From NCBI RefSeq assembly GCF_001898575.1, contig NZ_MKUD01000022.1, positions 152,993 through 216,992 on the forward strand: DNA of 64,000 nt. The letters are read 5' to 3'. Source of the DNA: Spirosoma sp. 48-14. Lineage in GTDB: Bacteria; Bacteroidota; Bacteroidia; Cytophagales; Spirosomataceae. The position numbers and the translations under genes were made by a program. The notes under the pieces were generated by a model. That model saw only the letters and a list, made by a program, of their open reading frames with translations, made no database searches and was not told the DNA's origin. This document shows, piece by piece, positions 33,410-42,452 of the stretch (positions within the stretch are counted from its first letter, which is position 1; each line of letters opens with the position of its first letter).

Positions 33410-36400
33410 ATGCGTAAATATTTACTCACACAGTTTTTACTGTGTCTGTTCGCTATTCCATTGCTTGCCCAAAATCGGACAATCACTGGAAAAATCACTT
33501 CATCAGAAGACGGCTCAGTCTTACCAGGGGTCACCGTATTATTAAAAGGTACGAACCAGGGTACAACAACAAACTCCGACGGTACATACCAGATCTCTGC
33601 AAATAAGGGTGATGTGCTTCAGGTAAGCTTTATTGGTTTTGCAACCACAAGTATTAAAATTGAGAACCAATCGACGGTTGATGTTGCGTTAAAGCCTGAT
33701 GCTTCTCAGCTTCAGGAGGTCGTTGTAACGGCCCAGGGTGTTCGGAAAAGTCAGCGGGAATTGGGGTATGCCGTATCGAAGGTGGCTACGGAGGACGTAA
33801 CCGTAGGTCGTTCTCCGCAATTAGCTCAGGCGCTTTCCGGTAAAGTAACTGGTCTTGCTGTTTACAACATCAACAACAGTGTTGACCCGGCGGTAAAAGT
33901 CGTACTCCGTGGGTATCGTTCGCTAACGGGTAACAACGAGGCCCTGGTTGTATTGGACGGTATGCAAACTACGTCGACGGTTCTGGCATTGATCAACCCC
34001 AACGACATTGAGAGCGTAACGATTCTGAAAGGCGGTCAGGCGGCTACACTGTATGGTTCAGCAGGTATCAACGGAGCCATTCTGATCACGACAAAGAAAG
34101 GGGTGAAAGGAAAGCTGAAAGTTGCTTATTCGAACAGTACAAACTTCGACCAGATCAGCTTTCTGCCAGCACTTCAGGATAAATACGGTTCGGGTTCTCA
34201 CTATGCTACATCGTTTGGTGGCGCTGGTTATAAGACCGATTACCTGGAGCGCATGAAAGACAACTGGCGGCCGTACGAAAATCAGCAGTATGGCGATGCG
34301 TTCGATGGGTCAACACGGATTCAGGGCCGTACAGCCGAAGATGGTAGCCAGCTAATTATTCCTTACTCGGCTATTCCCGATGCACGTAGGAAAGCATTCA
34401 ACACGGGCGTATCGGTAAACAATCAGGTAAACTTTTCAGGAGGAGACGAAACCAGCTCATTCTATATGTCGATTGAAAATCAGTCGATTGCCGGTATCGT
34501 TCCCAATGATAAAAGTAACCGCACGGGTACTCGTCTGTCGGCAACCAAAGAATATGGTAAAGTAACGGCTAGCTTTAATGCGGCTTATACGCAGGCCAAT
34601 TACGACCGTACTTCGTCTGATTTCTATAACGATGTGCTGAACCAGCCTGCCAACTTACCGCTGGCTGATCTGCGCAACTGGCAGACCAATCCGCTGGCTA
34701 ATCCGAACGGTTTTTATAATGACTACTATAATAACCCGTATTTCAACGCTGATAACCAACGCATGAAATACAAGGATGCCAACCTGAACGGTAACCTGAA
34801 CATCAACTTCAAGCCTACTCCCTGGTTGTCGTTCAATGAGCGTCTGGGTGTAATGAACAACTCGCGTACGGGTAAGAATACAACGGGCAAATTCCTGTAT
34901 TCGGACTGGGCCAAGACCAAGTCGTTCATTCCGGCACCGTATTATCATGATGGCGATGGTACAGGTATCTATCGGGCTATTACGGATATTCTCGGTAGCG
35001 TTCTGGATTATTCGGGTACAGAGAACGTTATCAACAACGAATTTCAGATCAATCTGACCAAGGATTTTGGTCCGGTGACTACCAAATTATTACTGGGTAA
35101 CAGCGTTTATCAGCGTACAACTAAGAACATTGCCATTGGGTCAAGCTCAATTGTTGTACCAAATGTATATAACGTAGCCAACCGCCAGGGAGAATTGACT
35201 GGGGGCGAAATTCTTACACAGGAACGTCGTATCGGTTATTATGCTGACTTAACGGCAAACTACAAGAACTGGCTGATTTTGAACGGATCATTCCGTTTCG
35301 ACCAGACGTCGAAGTTCTTTAAGCCAAGCCGTCCATCGAATTATTACTCGTACCCCTACTATGGTGCTGCTCTTTCGTTCATTGCAACGGATGCTTTTCC
35401 AAACATCCGGTCGTCGTTCCTGAACTATGCCAAGTTCCGGGCTAACTACAACAAAAATGCGAACGACAACATCCCATTATACGGCCTGGATCTGACCTAC
35501 CCGAACGGCTCTGGTTTCCCCTACGGAAACACTGTCGGCCTGACAGTTGGTAACACGCTGCCCGATGCAAACCTGAAGCCCGAGATCGTGTATTCGTCTG
35601 AAATCGGTGCCGAATTCCAATTGCTGAACAACCGGATCAACATTGACGTATCGGCGTATACGCAGACATCGCAGGGCCAGGTAATTACGGTTCGTATCCC
35701 GAACTCAACTGGTTTCCAGAACCTGCTGATCAACGTGGGTGAAACCAAGAACTGGGGGTATGAGGCAGAATTGAAGTACCTGATTGCTCGGGGTAACAAA
35801 TTCTCCTGGGATGCCAGTGTACGGTATTCATACAACGACAATAAAGTAGTGGATCTGTATCCGGGTGTAAATGAATTCCAGTATGGCGGATTCTCGTATG
35901 CTAATACGAACGTAATCAAAGACTTGCGTTTCCCATATCTGAAAACGGACGGCTATCAATACGCTCCGGATGGTTCGGGCCGAGTACTGGTGAACGCTAC
36001 CACCGGTTATCCATTACGTAATACTCAGTTGCAGGGTCGGGGAGGGGTGTTGCCACGCCACATCGCTGGGTTAGGTTCTAAGATTGAATACGGTGACTTC
36101 GGCTTTACCTTTAACTTCGAGTATCGGGGTGGTAACGTGATGTTCAGTGATCTGGGCCGTCAAATGACCTTCACCGGAACCGGTAAATGGACCGAAGACC
36201 GCGCACCACACATCTTCCCGAATTCGGCTTACTTAGGTCCAGATGGAACCACGGTTGTTCCGAACACGACGCTGAACGTTCGGGAAGCTGAGTACTCGCT
36301 ATGGGTAGATAACTACCGGCTGATCTCTGAAAACTTCGTCACGCCAGCCTGGTTTATCAAACTTCGCGATATTAACCTGTCGTATCGGTTGCCACAGAAC

Positions 36401-36646
36401 CTGATCAACAAAACGAAAATTTTCTCGGGAGCCAGCATCGCCCTGTATGGCCGGAACCTGCTGACGATTGTTGATAAGCTCAACTACTATACCGATCCTG
36501 AGTTCAGCTATCAGGGTAACCCAACGCCAGGTAGCCAGGCAACTTCGACACCTACGGTGACATCTGCTATTGGAACGGGTATCAACACCACAACCCAGAC
36601 TCCTCCAGTACGGCAGTATGGCGTGAACATCAACCTCTCGTTTTAA
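33410..36646 (+). CDS. SusC/RagA family TonB-linked outer-membrane transporter
   Basis: Outer-membrane nutrient importer, 1078 residues. Order: signal peptide ending at LLAQ (residue 20), a carboxypeptidase-regulatory-like domain (TITGKITSSEDGSVLPGVTVLLKGTNQGTTT), the SusC-specific segment after QEVVVTAQGVRKSQRELGYAV, a plug domain (VVLRGYRSLTGNNEALVVLDGMQ, LKGGQAATLYGSAGINGAILITTKKG), and the 22-strand barrel ending in a terminal Phe (YGVNINLSF). It works with the SusD-like lipoprotein 22 bp downstream as a lid-gated pump driven by TonB. No polysaccharide-degrading enzyme is immediately adjacent, so the substrate (glycan, peptide or other) is open. Confidence 0.93.
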   Translation: MRKYLLTQFLLCLFAIPLLAQNRTITGKITSSEDGSVLPGVTVLLKGTNQGTTTNSDGTYQISANKGDVLQVSFIGFATTSIKIENQSTVDVALKPDASQLQEVVVTAQGVRKSQRELGYAVSKVATEDVTVGRSPQLAQALSGKVTGLAVYNINNSVDPAVKVVLRGYRSLTGNNEALVVLDGMQTTSTVLALINPNDIESVTILKGGQAATLYGSAGINGAILITTKKGVKGKLKVAYSNSTNFDQISFLPALQDKYGSGSHYATSFGGAGYKTDYLERMKDNWRPYENQQYGDAFDGSTRIQGRTAEDGSQLIIPYSAIPDARRKAFNTGVSVNNQVNFSGGDETSSFYMSIENQSIAGIVPNDKSNRTGTRLSATKEYGKVTASFNAAYTQANYDRTSSDFYNDVLNQPANLPLADLRNWQTNPLANPNGFYNDYYNNPYFNADNQRMKYKDANLNGNLNINFKPTPWLSFNERLGVMNNSRTGKNTTGKFLYSDWAKTKSFIPAPYYHDGDGTGIYRAITDILGSVLDYSGTENVINNEFQINLTKDFGPVTTKLLLGNSVYQRTTKNIAIGSSSIVVPNVYNVANRQGELTGGEILTQERRIGYYADLTANYKNWLILNGSFRFDQTSKFFKPSRPSNYYSYPYYGAALSFIATDAFPNIRSSFLNYAKFRANYNKNANDNIPLYGLDLTYPNGSGFPYGNTVGLTVGNTLPDANLKPEIVYSSEIGAEFQLLNNRINIDVSAYTQTSQGQVITVRIPNSTGFQNLLINVGETKNWGYEAELKYLIARGNKFSWDASVRYSYNDNKVVDLYPGVNEFQYGGFSYANTNVIKDLRFPYLKTDGYQYAPDGSGRVLVNATTGYPLRNTQLQGRGGVLPRHIAGLGSKIEYGDFGFTFNFEYRGGNVMFSDLGRQMTFTGTGKWTEDRAPHIFPNSAYLGPDGTTVVPNTTLNVREAEYSLWVDNYRLISENFVTPAWFIKLRDINLSYRLPQNLINKTKIFSGASIALYGRNLLTIVDKLNYYTDPEFSYQGNPTPGSQATSTPTVTSAIGTGINTTTQTPPVRQYGVNINLSF

Positions 36647-36668
36647 TTATCCCAACGATTGACTTGAC

Positions 36669-38219
36669 ATGAAATTAAAAACATTAGCTATAGCGGCTCT
36701 TATTGTCGCAGCAGGAACCAGTTGTGATACGAAATCATTCCTGGATATTAACACCAACCCGAACCAGTTACCCACGGCTTCGCCCAGTTATGTATTTACG
36801 AATGCCCTGAATACATCGGCACGAAATATTGCCGGTAATAATGACGGGGGTGGTTCGAGCGAAATCGGCTTCTACTGGTCGGGTCAGTGGACACAAGGCA
36901 ATGGTTATATTATCAATACGGCCCAGTTCGCTTACCAGTATACCAACGGGGACTTCAACTTTTGGGACCCGTACTTCGATAACCTGGAAGATTACCAATA
37001 TGTAATCAATAATGCAGATGCCAATAACCAGAAGTATCTGAAGGGACCATCGAAAGTAATGAAAGCGATGCTGTATCAACAGCTTGTGGATATGTATGGT
37101 AACGTTCCTTATTCCGACGCGTTGAAAGCAACCGCTTCGCTGGCTCCTAAATTTGATGATCAGAAAACGGTTTATGAAGGATTGATCACATTGCTGGACG
37201 AGGCTATCGTTGATCTGAAAGCCAATCCATTTGCAAGTGCTTTTACTGGCTCCGACATCGTTTTCAACGGGAATACAACCAAATGGGCTCAATTCGCCAA
37301 TTCGCTTAAACTGCGGATTCTGATTCGTCAGTCAAAAGTTTCGGGAAGAGATACATACATCAAAACCGAAATCAATAAGATTGTTACAGAAGGGTCTGGC
37401 TTTATTACTGGGGCTGAAGTCGGTGTTGGTGGAACGTCGTTCTTTCTGGCTACGGCAGGTAAGCTGAATCCCGTTTACGATCGCTGGGGCTATGATGCCA
37501 ACGGTGCCAAGCGTGCATTGAACAACTACCCACGTTTGACGAAGTTCCTGATCGACAACCTAAAAGCATCGGGCGATACGCTACGGATGAAGCGGATTGC
37601 ATATGCCAATGGTGGCGAGAGCTCGACGACGCCGGGTGTTAGTACGCAGAAAGAAATTTCGGCCAACTATTCGGGAACGCCTTTTGGGGTAAGCTCGGGT
37701 TACCTGCCTGCCAATACAACCTCGCTGGGGCCCAGCCTGCTTGTAAAAGGTGAGTATAACCGCCCGTACATTATCATGACCGCTTCAGAAGTTCAGTTCC
37801 TGCTGGCAGAGGCTAAACAACGCTATAGCGATGTAACGCTTCCCAATACGGCTAAAGCATATTTTGAAGAGGGCATTCTGCAATCGTTCCGGGTACTGGG
37901 AGCAAATACGGCAGGTGCAGCGGCTTATAAAGGCAGTGGTATCCAGAATTATGACTGGGATGCATCGACCGATAAGCTGACGGCTATCGCTATCCAGAAA
38001 TGGATATCGTTCGTGAACTTCAATGGCCTTGAAGCATGGGCAGAATACCGTCGGACAAATTTGCCGGTTATTCCACAAAGTGTTCAGGTACCAGAAGCTA
38101 ACAAACGGCCGCTTCGGTTCTTCTATCCGAACACTGAGTCCGGTTCGAACTCGGCTAACGTCACAGCACAGGGGACTATTGATGTATTCAGCACCAAACT
38201 GTTCTGGGATGTCGATTAA
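36669..38219 (+). CDS. SusD/RagB-like outer-membrane lipoprotein (SusD-like 2 group)
   Basis: Surface lipoprotein of 516 residues that caps the SusC transporter. Lipobox Cys19 is in VAAGTSC, followed by DTKSFLDINTNPNQLPTASP, the usual start of SusD-like group 2. Tetratricopeptide-like helices include KAMLYQQLVDMYGNVPYSDALKA and MTASEVQFLLAEAKQRY, and IQKWISFVNFNGLEAWAEYRRTNLP near the end is a hallmark of the group. It is co-transcribed with SusC (22-bp gap) and ends at a strong terminator. Confidence 0.93.
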   Translation: MKLKTLAIAALIVAAGTSCDTKSFLDINTNPNQLPTASPSYVFTNALNTSARNIAGNNDGGGSSEIGFYWSGQWTQGNGYIINTAQFAYQYTNGDFNFWDPYFDNLEDYQYVINNADANNQKYLKGPSKVMKAMLYQQLVDMYGNVPYSDALKATASLAPKFDDQKTVYEGLITLLDEAIVDLKANPFASAFTGSDIVFNGNTTKWAQFANSLKLRILIRQSKVSGRDTYIKTEINKIVTEGSGFITGAEVGVGGTSFFLATAGKLNPVYDRWGYDANGAKRALNNYPRLTKFLIDNLKASGDTLRMKRIAYANGGESSTTPGVSTQKEISANYSGTPFGVSSGYLPANTTSLGPSLLVKGEYNRPYIIMTASEVQFLLAEAKQRYSDVTLPNTAKAYFEEGILQSFRVLGANTAGAAAYKGSGIQNYDWDASTDKLTAIAIQKWISFVNFNGLEAWAEYRRTNLPVIPQSVQVPEANKRPLRFFYPNTESGSNSANVTAQGTIDVFSTKLFWDVD

Positions 38220-38240
38220 CCTATCCTGAGTCAAGTTTAT

Positions 38241-38276
38241 AAAAGGAGGTCATCTTTTCGGGTGACCTCCTTTTTT
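38241..38276 (+). terminator. Intrinsic terminator of the SusCD operon
   Basis: A 12-bp perfect stem (AAAAGGAGGTCA with TGACCTCCTTTT), a 10-nt loop and six T, 21 nt after the SusD stop. Confidence 0.9.
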
Positions 38277-38325
38277 ATGGGCTTACTGGTCAACGATGAT
38301 TGTTCTCCGTTGCTGGAACATAAAA

Positions 38326-38354
38326 AAAGCGGATCGATAAGATCGGTCCGCTTT
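38326..38354 (-). terminator. Minus-strand intrinsic terminator without an obvious gene
   Basis: A 13-bp stem (AAAGCGGATCGAT with ATCGGTCCGCTTT, one wobble) and a 3-nt loop. Its T-run (TTTTTTT) is on the minus strand, so it ends a transcript coming from the right, where only the short open frame at 38378-38461 is seen. Confidence 0.7.
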
Positions 38355-38377
38355 CTGCATTACGCTTTATCCAACTA

Positions 38378-38461
38378 TTAAAATTTACGATCCAACAAAA
38401 ATTGCTTGGGCATTACAGATACGCTGGTCAGCTTTTGTAGCAAGTCTTGATGGGCTTTACC
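38378..38461 (-). other. Short minus-strand open frame or gene remnant
   Basis: 27 codons open between an in-frame TAG and the TAA at 38380-38378. The C-terminal part from the only ATG (38413) reads MPKQFLLDRKF, and the preceding codons read GKAHQDLLQKLTSVSV, which looks protein-like (amphipathic helix, basic end). A minus-strand terminator follows after 23 nt. It could be a small protein, the end of a decayed gene, or part of a non-coding RNA. No homology can be claimed. Confidence 0.35.
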
Positions 38462-38744
38462 CTATTGTTAGGGTGTAAATTTGTCAGGCAATTAAATGGC
38501 ATTCCCTATCCCATCATAGCAAACCTGTAGTAATGTATACTTTGCGGTATATATATTAATTTTTCGGTAGGTAGCTCAATAAGGTTAAGCGTAGTTACAT
38601 ACTGTTAAAAGAAACTGGAACCTCTTGAGGACGTTCGATACACGGCCACGTTTATTGGTTATGATGACAATTTACTGTACACCGAACCGCATAAACTTTT
38701 TCGATATTCTGAAGTTATTTTATAAAACCAGTTGACTCAACGAC
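38462..38744. other. Intergenic region with a small hairpin
   Basis: No credible coding frame. ACCCTA-TTGT-TAGGGT at 38459-38474 can form a small hairpin at its left edge, and AT-rich sequence follows. It presumably carries the promoter of the acidic protein gene at 38745. Confidence 0.4.
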
Positions 38745-39260
38745 ATGAAAGAGGAAAAGAATGTAAATCATGAAGATGCCCAGATAACTGGTCGCTCGGA
38801 AGGTCCTTTTGGATCGGGCGATACGGATCGGGATCGGCCTGTAGAGGACAACCGCAATCGATATAGCCAGGAGAATTCGGTGAATGGGCTCGGTAGTGAG
38901 CAGGTTCGGGGTGGACAGGATGGTCGCAACGATCGCGCTATTGGTAGTACCGACATGGATAGTAAGAATGGTTTACTGCGCATGGGGGATATGAGTAATA
39001 GCACCATGGAATTGACCGAAGAAGGAAAGAACGCAGCCGCAGCCGACGAAGTCAAAACAAATACGGCTATGGTCGATGTAACAACGCACGGGCCTGACGA
39101 TTATGCATCGGATGAGGAGGTTCCTAATCCGAAAGCGCAGGAGTCGGCAAAACATCAGAATGATCCGAAGGAAAGTGAATTGGATGAAGAAACGCAGTCG
39201 GATCATGAAACTTCACTGGCTGAAACGGGTACCGATCTGAACAACAAACCAGCGTATTGA
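38745..39260 (+). CDS. Acidic, disordered hydrophilic protein
   Basis: No family recognised. The 171 residues have almost no hydrophobic stretch and are rich in Asp, Glu, Asn, Gly and Ser (EGPFGSGDTDRDRPVEDNRNR, PNPKAQESAKHQNDPKESELDEE). One short less charged part is NGLLRMGDMSNSTMELTEEGKN. There is no signal peptide. Composition suggests an intrinsically disordered, hydrophilin-like protein, often stress-related; that is inference. A similar shorter gene follows 92 bp later, and the two likely form a pair. Confidence 0.6.
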   Translation: MKEEKNVNHEDAQITGRSEGPFGSGDTDRDRPVEDNRNRYSQENSVNGLGSEQVRGGQDGRNDRAIGSTDMDSKNGLLRMGDMSNSTMELTEEGKNAAAADEVKTNTAMVDVTTHGPDDYASDEEVPNPKAQESAKHQNDPKESELDEETQSDHETSLAETGTDLNNKPAY

Positions 39261-39352
39261 TCGTAACCTGAACGAGCCTCTACACCCTTACAGTGAGCTG
39301 ACAGCGTATGGTTTGGCTCGCAACGAGTTTTCACCCTTAAATAAACAACGTT

Positions 39353-39724
39353 ATGAGCGTAAGTAGCAATTCCCGGAAAGAAAGTACTGAGTCTTATGCC
39401 GCTCAGGCCATGCACAATACCATGGGTATTCCGCCTGCATTGGCACAGTTAAACGATAAAAATCTTGATAACGAATTGCCATCGCGCGTAGCCGATAGCA
39501 ACGATACTGATGTGCCCGGCGATGTGGCCGAAGCAGATGCCCTGACTGCGGAGGCAGACGACGATAGGACCAGTGCAGAAATCGAAGAGTCGAAGCGGGC
39601 TTCGTGGGGGCAGCCTCCGGTATCCAATGATCAGAATAATCCTGATTGGAACAGCCAGGCAACTGAGCAATCAGTACCGGCTACACGGGCCAACGAGCCT
39701 GAACGAACATTAGGCAATGCCTAA
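39353..39724 (+). CDS. Second acidic, disordered hydrophilic protein
   Basis: 123 residues with the same character as its upstream neighbour: rich in Asp, Glu, Asn, Ala and Ser, with no hydrophobic core and no signal peptide. The N-terminal part (SNSRKESTESYAAQAMHNTMGIPPALAQLN) has a possible short helix, and the rest (DVPGDVAEADALTAEADDDR) is low complexity. The function is unknown. It ends at a bidirectional terminator shared with the convergent propeller gene. Confidence 0.6.
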   Translation: MSVSSNSRKESTESYAAQAMHNTMGIPPALAQLNDKNLDNELPSRVADSNDTDVPGDVAEADALTAEADDDRTSAEIEESKRASWGQPPVSNDQNNPDWNSQATEQSVPATRANEPERTLGNA

Positions 39725-39740
39725 ATCAAAATTAGTTGTT

Positions 39741-39798
39741 TTGCGCTAGTCGTCAGTCAGTAGGTTGTTAACCCGTATTGGCTGACGACTAGCGTTTT
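39741..39798. terminator. Bidirectional terminator between acidic-protein and propeller genes
   Basis: CGCTAGTCGTCAG (39744-39756) pairs with CTGACGACTAGCG (39782-39794), flanked by TTTT on the right. The right arm overlaps the last codons of the minus-strand gene ending at 39789. Confidence 0.75.
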
Positions 39799-41270
39799 AG
39801 TTTATTTAGTGTATAGCATATCAGGTGATTCATCAACTTTTTCTGCCCTGCCTTTAAATCGCCAAGCGTAAGTTCGTAAATACGGCCGGGCGTCAATTCG
39901 GCCAGGGTAAGCGACACGGTTTTGTGATCGCCGGAAAGGGAAACGGCAGTTACTGGAACCGATTTAACATCCATCTGCGGAGAGCCATAGGCCTGGTGGT
40001 ATTCGTAGTAATAGCTTCGAAAGTGATAGGCCGCTACTGCCCGAGCCGAAGCCTCATCCAGGGGTTGCGTAAACGTTAGGGTAAACCCGGTAGGCGTTAG
40101 TTGCATACTCATAATGTCGAGTGGAGCGCCGTTGCCAGATAGGTTGCCTTTGTAGCGTATTCGCTGAATACCACGAGCGCCCAGCCAGCCATGATCCGTT
40201 TGGCCGAGGTACAGGCTTCCATCGGGAGCGAAGGCCAGTCGATTGTTGCCAATCCGTAATCGGACTCCATGGTTACCGCCGTTGTCGAAAAACCGAACAC
40301 AAGCTCCCTGCATCTGCCCATCAACTTCATCCGGCAGAATTCGTAGAAGATGCGGGAAATCCATCTCGCCAATAAACAACTGATTTGTAAAGGGACCGAA
40401 CTTGCCGCCTGTATTATCCACAACGATCTGGGTAGGTGAGTGAGCCATCGACTCATGGGGGAATGCCACACTCTCCACTGTCCGCATACTGTCAAGCGTT
40501 TTTACTGGCAACGTTAACGGATCAATATCGGGAAATCCTGGTCGCCAGACCAAACTGGCTGGATGTCCGTAAAATTTACCCTCTTCAACGTGATACAGCT
40601 TACTGGTACCTAGCCAGTCGCCCTGATTGTCGGTAACGAACAAGCGTCCTTGTGCGTCAAAACCAATACCATTTGGCGACCGGAATCCACTGGCAAACGG
40701 TTTTAACTGACCGTCGGGGGTAAGCTGCATAACCCAGCCTCTGTATGGGACACAGGCATACATGCGTCCCTGGCGACCCAGGGCATCGTATTGACCCCGT
40801 AATTCATTCCGAATTCCCGCTCCATTAGACGCCGTATTCAGGCTGATGTATATGTTCCCTTTGGCATCTCGCACGGGGCCAAACGCAAACTCATGATAGT
40901 TTCCCGACATGCCATATTGATCGGTTATGGTCTCATACGTATCGGCTACACCATCTCCATCTGAATCGGTCAGGCGGGTTAATTCAGGACGTTGCACGAC
41001 CAGCAGCTGACGGTTATTCAGGGCTACAACCCCCAGTGGATCATGCAGTCCTTCGGCAAAGAGTTTCCAGATTTTCGTTTTGGGATTATACAGCATAACC
41101 TCGCCCCGATGAAAGCAGGCTGCCAATCGACCATCAGGCAGAAAAGACAGCCCCCCTGTTTCGGCAACCAGTCCTGGCGGTGTAGGAATCGTTTCAACCT
41201 CATAATAATCTGAGATCGTGTCGACTGGGGCAACGAGCAGGAATGAGGAAAGAAGAAGTGTCGCGAGCAT
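39789..41270 (-). CDS. Secreted beta-propeller protein of the sorbosone dehydrogenase-like type
   Basis: 493 residues with an N-terminal signal (MLATLLLSSFLLVAPVDT). The propeller is of the type in PQQ/sorbosone dehydrogenase-like proteins: GLSFLPDGRLAACFHRGEVMLY, LTRLTDSDGDGVADTYETI (a Ca-binding-like DSDGDG loop), FASGFRSPNGIGFDAQGRLFVTDNQGDWLG, KFYGHPASLVWRPGFP and GVRLRIGNNRLAFAPDGSLYLGQTDHGW. The C-terminal 110 residues form a separate beta-sandwich-like part. No CxxCH heme motif is present. It is 52 bp after the cupredoxin gene on the same strand, suggesting a periplasmic redox pair. Enzyme activity is not assured. Confidence 0.75.
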   Translation of the reverse strand: MLATLLLSSFLLVAPVDTISDYYEVETIPTPPGLVAETGGLSFLPDGRLAACFHRGEVMLYNPKTKIWKLFAEGLHDPLGVVALNNRQLLVVQRPELTRLTDSDGDGVADTYETITDQYGMSGNYHEFAFGPVRDAKGNIYISLNTASNGAGIRNELRGQYDALGRQGRMYACVPYRGWVMQLTPDGQLKPFASGFRSPNGIGFDAQGRLFVTDNQGDWLGTSKLYHVEEGKFYGHPASLVWRPGFPDIDPLTLPVKTLDSMRTVESVAFPHESMAHSPTQIVVDNTGGKFGPFTNQLFIGEMDFPHLLRILPDEVDGQMQGACVRFFDNGGNHGVRLRIGNNRLAFAPDGSLYLGQTDHGWLGARGIQRIRYKGNLSGNGAPLDIMSMQLTPTGFTLTFTQPLDEASARAVAAYHFRSYYYEYHQAYGSPQMDVKSVPVTAVSLSGDHKTVSLTLAELTPGRIYELTLGDLKAGQKKLMNHLICYTLNKLKR

Positions 41271-41322
41271 AGGAAAGAGAATAATCAGCAGAATGTGAGC
41301 ACAGATAACATAACGTCATACA

Positions 41323-42393
41323 TTAGTTGGACATGGTTAAAGTAAACTGACGGGTTCCGGCCGGTAGCCGTAACACACCATTTTTAAACTGCCCAACCGA
41401 CGGTTTTAGCTGAATTCCTGATTGTGCCATCGCTAAAAAAGAGACAGATTCTTTGGAGGGGCTCAACGTAAAGGAGCGAACCAGCCCCCGCCCTGTAGGA
41501 AGCGGCCGGATAAGTTCATGTATAGTCACGCCATTGACGATATACTGAAATTCAGGATACCGATTCCGTAACCGATACCCTTTAAACTGGGGTATCTGTT
41601 CATTGGCTGTACCGATTCGCCAGGGAAAGCCGCCTGTATCCCGGAAGTAAATTTCACCCACAATTTTGGTGAGCCGCTGACCCTTGCCTTCCCACTGATC
41701 TGTATTATCGACAAAACCACCTGACCATGCATACCGCAGGCGACATTGTCCTGCATCGAATACATACGATTGCCCCCCTTCCGGGCCAGGCAGCCCAACC
41801 GCGATCGCAGCAGGTCCACAATCCGGCATGAACGTTCGGTAAACGGCTGGTAACTGTAATGCATAGGGATGGCCCGAATTCATCGGTTGGTGATGTTGAT
41901 GGCCCGTTTCGGCCAAGCGTTCAGGGTTTGGCATATTGGGGTCCTGACTAGCGGGTGGGAGCCGTTTGGGTTCATTGGTGGCGTAGATAACCCCGTACAT
42001 GATCGACCCATGCCCCGGATACGTACAGACAAATGGAAAAGCGCCTTCGGTCAGGGTGACAACCAGGGAATCTATGGTGCCGGGCTCAACGCTTCGGGTG
42101 TGAGCGAGTACTTCATCCATTACGGGTACATGGTGCTGCGCAGGACCTTTTGGGCCAAGTGCCAGCGCAAATTCGACAACCCGCAGACGTGAGTTCGGTC
42201 GGGTGATTACCAGGTTATGAGCCATGTCGTCTTTGTTCTGAAAAATAAGCGTCAACCGCGTCTGCTGGCGAACTACCAATCGCTTCTGGTCGAATTGAAG
42301 CGCATCAGTAGTCGTGACCGTAATCGTTGTATCCCGTTGCGCTTTGACTGTCTGAACGAGCAGGACAAAGCCTATCAGAAGAAATTTATACAT
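41323..42393 (-). CDS. Secreted cupredoxin (plastocyanin/auracyanin-like) domain protein
   Basis: 356 residues from the ATG at 42393 (another at 42411), with a signal peptide ending at VKAQ. Residues 20-137 form a type I copper domain with ligands His59 (DMAHNLV), Cys123 and His128 (VCTYPGHGSIM) and Met132. The rest (about 170-356) is an uncharacterised beta-rich domain (DCGPAAIAVGLPGPEGGQSYVFDAGQCRLRYAWSGGFVDN) also found in large Bacteroidota and Planctomycetota dehydrogenase-like proteins. A His-rich linker (GHQHHQPMNSGH) joins them. It probably transfers electrons to or from the neighbouring propeller protein; that is inference. Confidence 0.8.
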   Translation of the reverse strand: MYKFLLIGFVLLVQTVKAQRDTTITVTTTDALQFDQKRLVVRQQTRLTLIFQNKDDMAHNLVITRPNSRLRVVEFALALGPKGPAQHHVPVMDEVLAHTRSVEPGTIDSLVVTLTEGAFPFVCTYPGHGSIMYGVIYATNEPKRLPPASQDPNMPNPERLAETGHQHHQPMNSGHPYALQLPAVYRTFMPDCGPAAIAVGLPGPEGGQSYVFDAGQCRLRYAWSGGFVDNTDQWEGKGQRLTKIVGEIYFRDTGGFPWRIGTANEQIPQFKGYRLRNRYPEFQYIVNGVTIHELIRPLPTGRGLVRSFTLSPSKESVSFLAMAQSGIQLKPSVGQFKNGVLRLPAGTRQFTLTMSN

Positions 42394-42452
42394 ACGAACA
42401 AAAGTAAGCAAAGTGATGAACAGGGGATAAGTTACTCCTGGTTATCTGCCAT

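Noticed and set aside
36768..37292. 174-codon minus-strand frame inside the SusD gene
   Set aside because: Antisense shadow of a secure gene.
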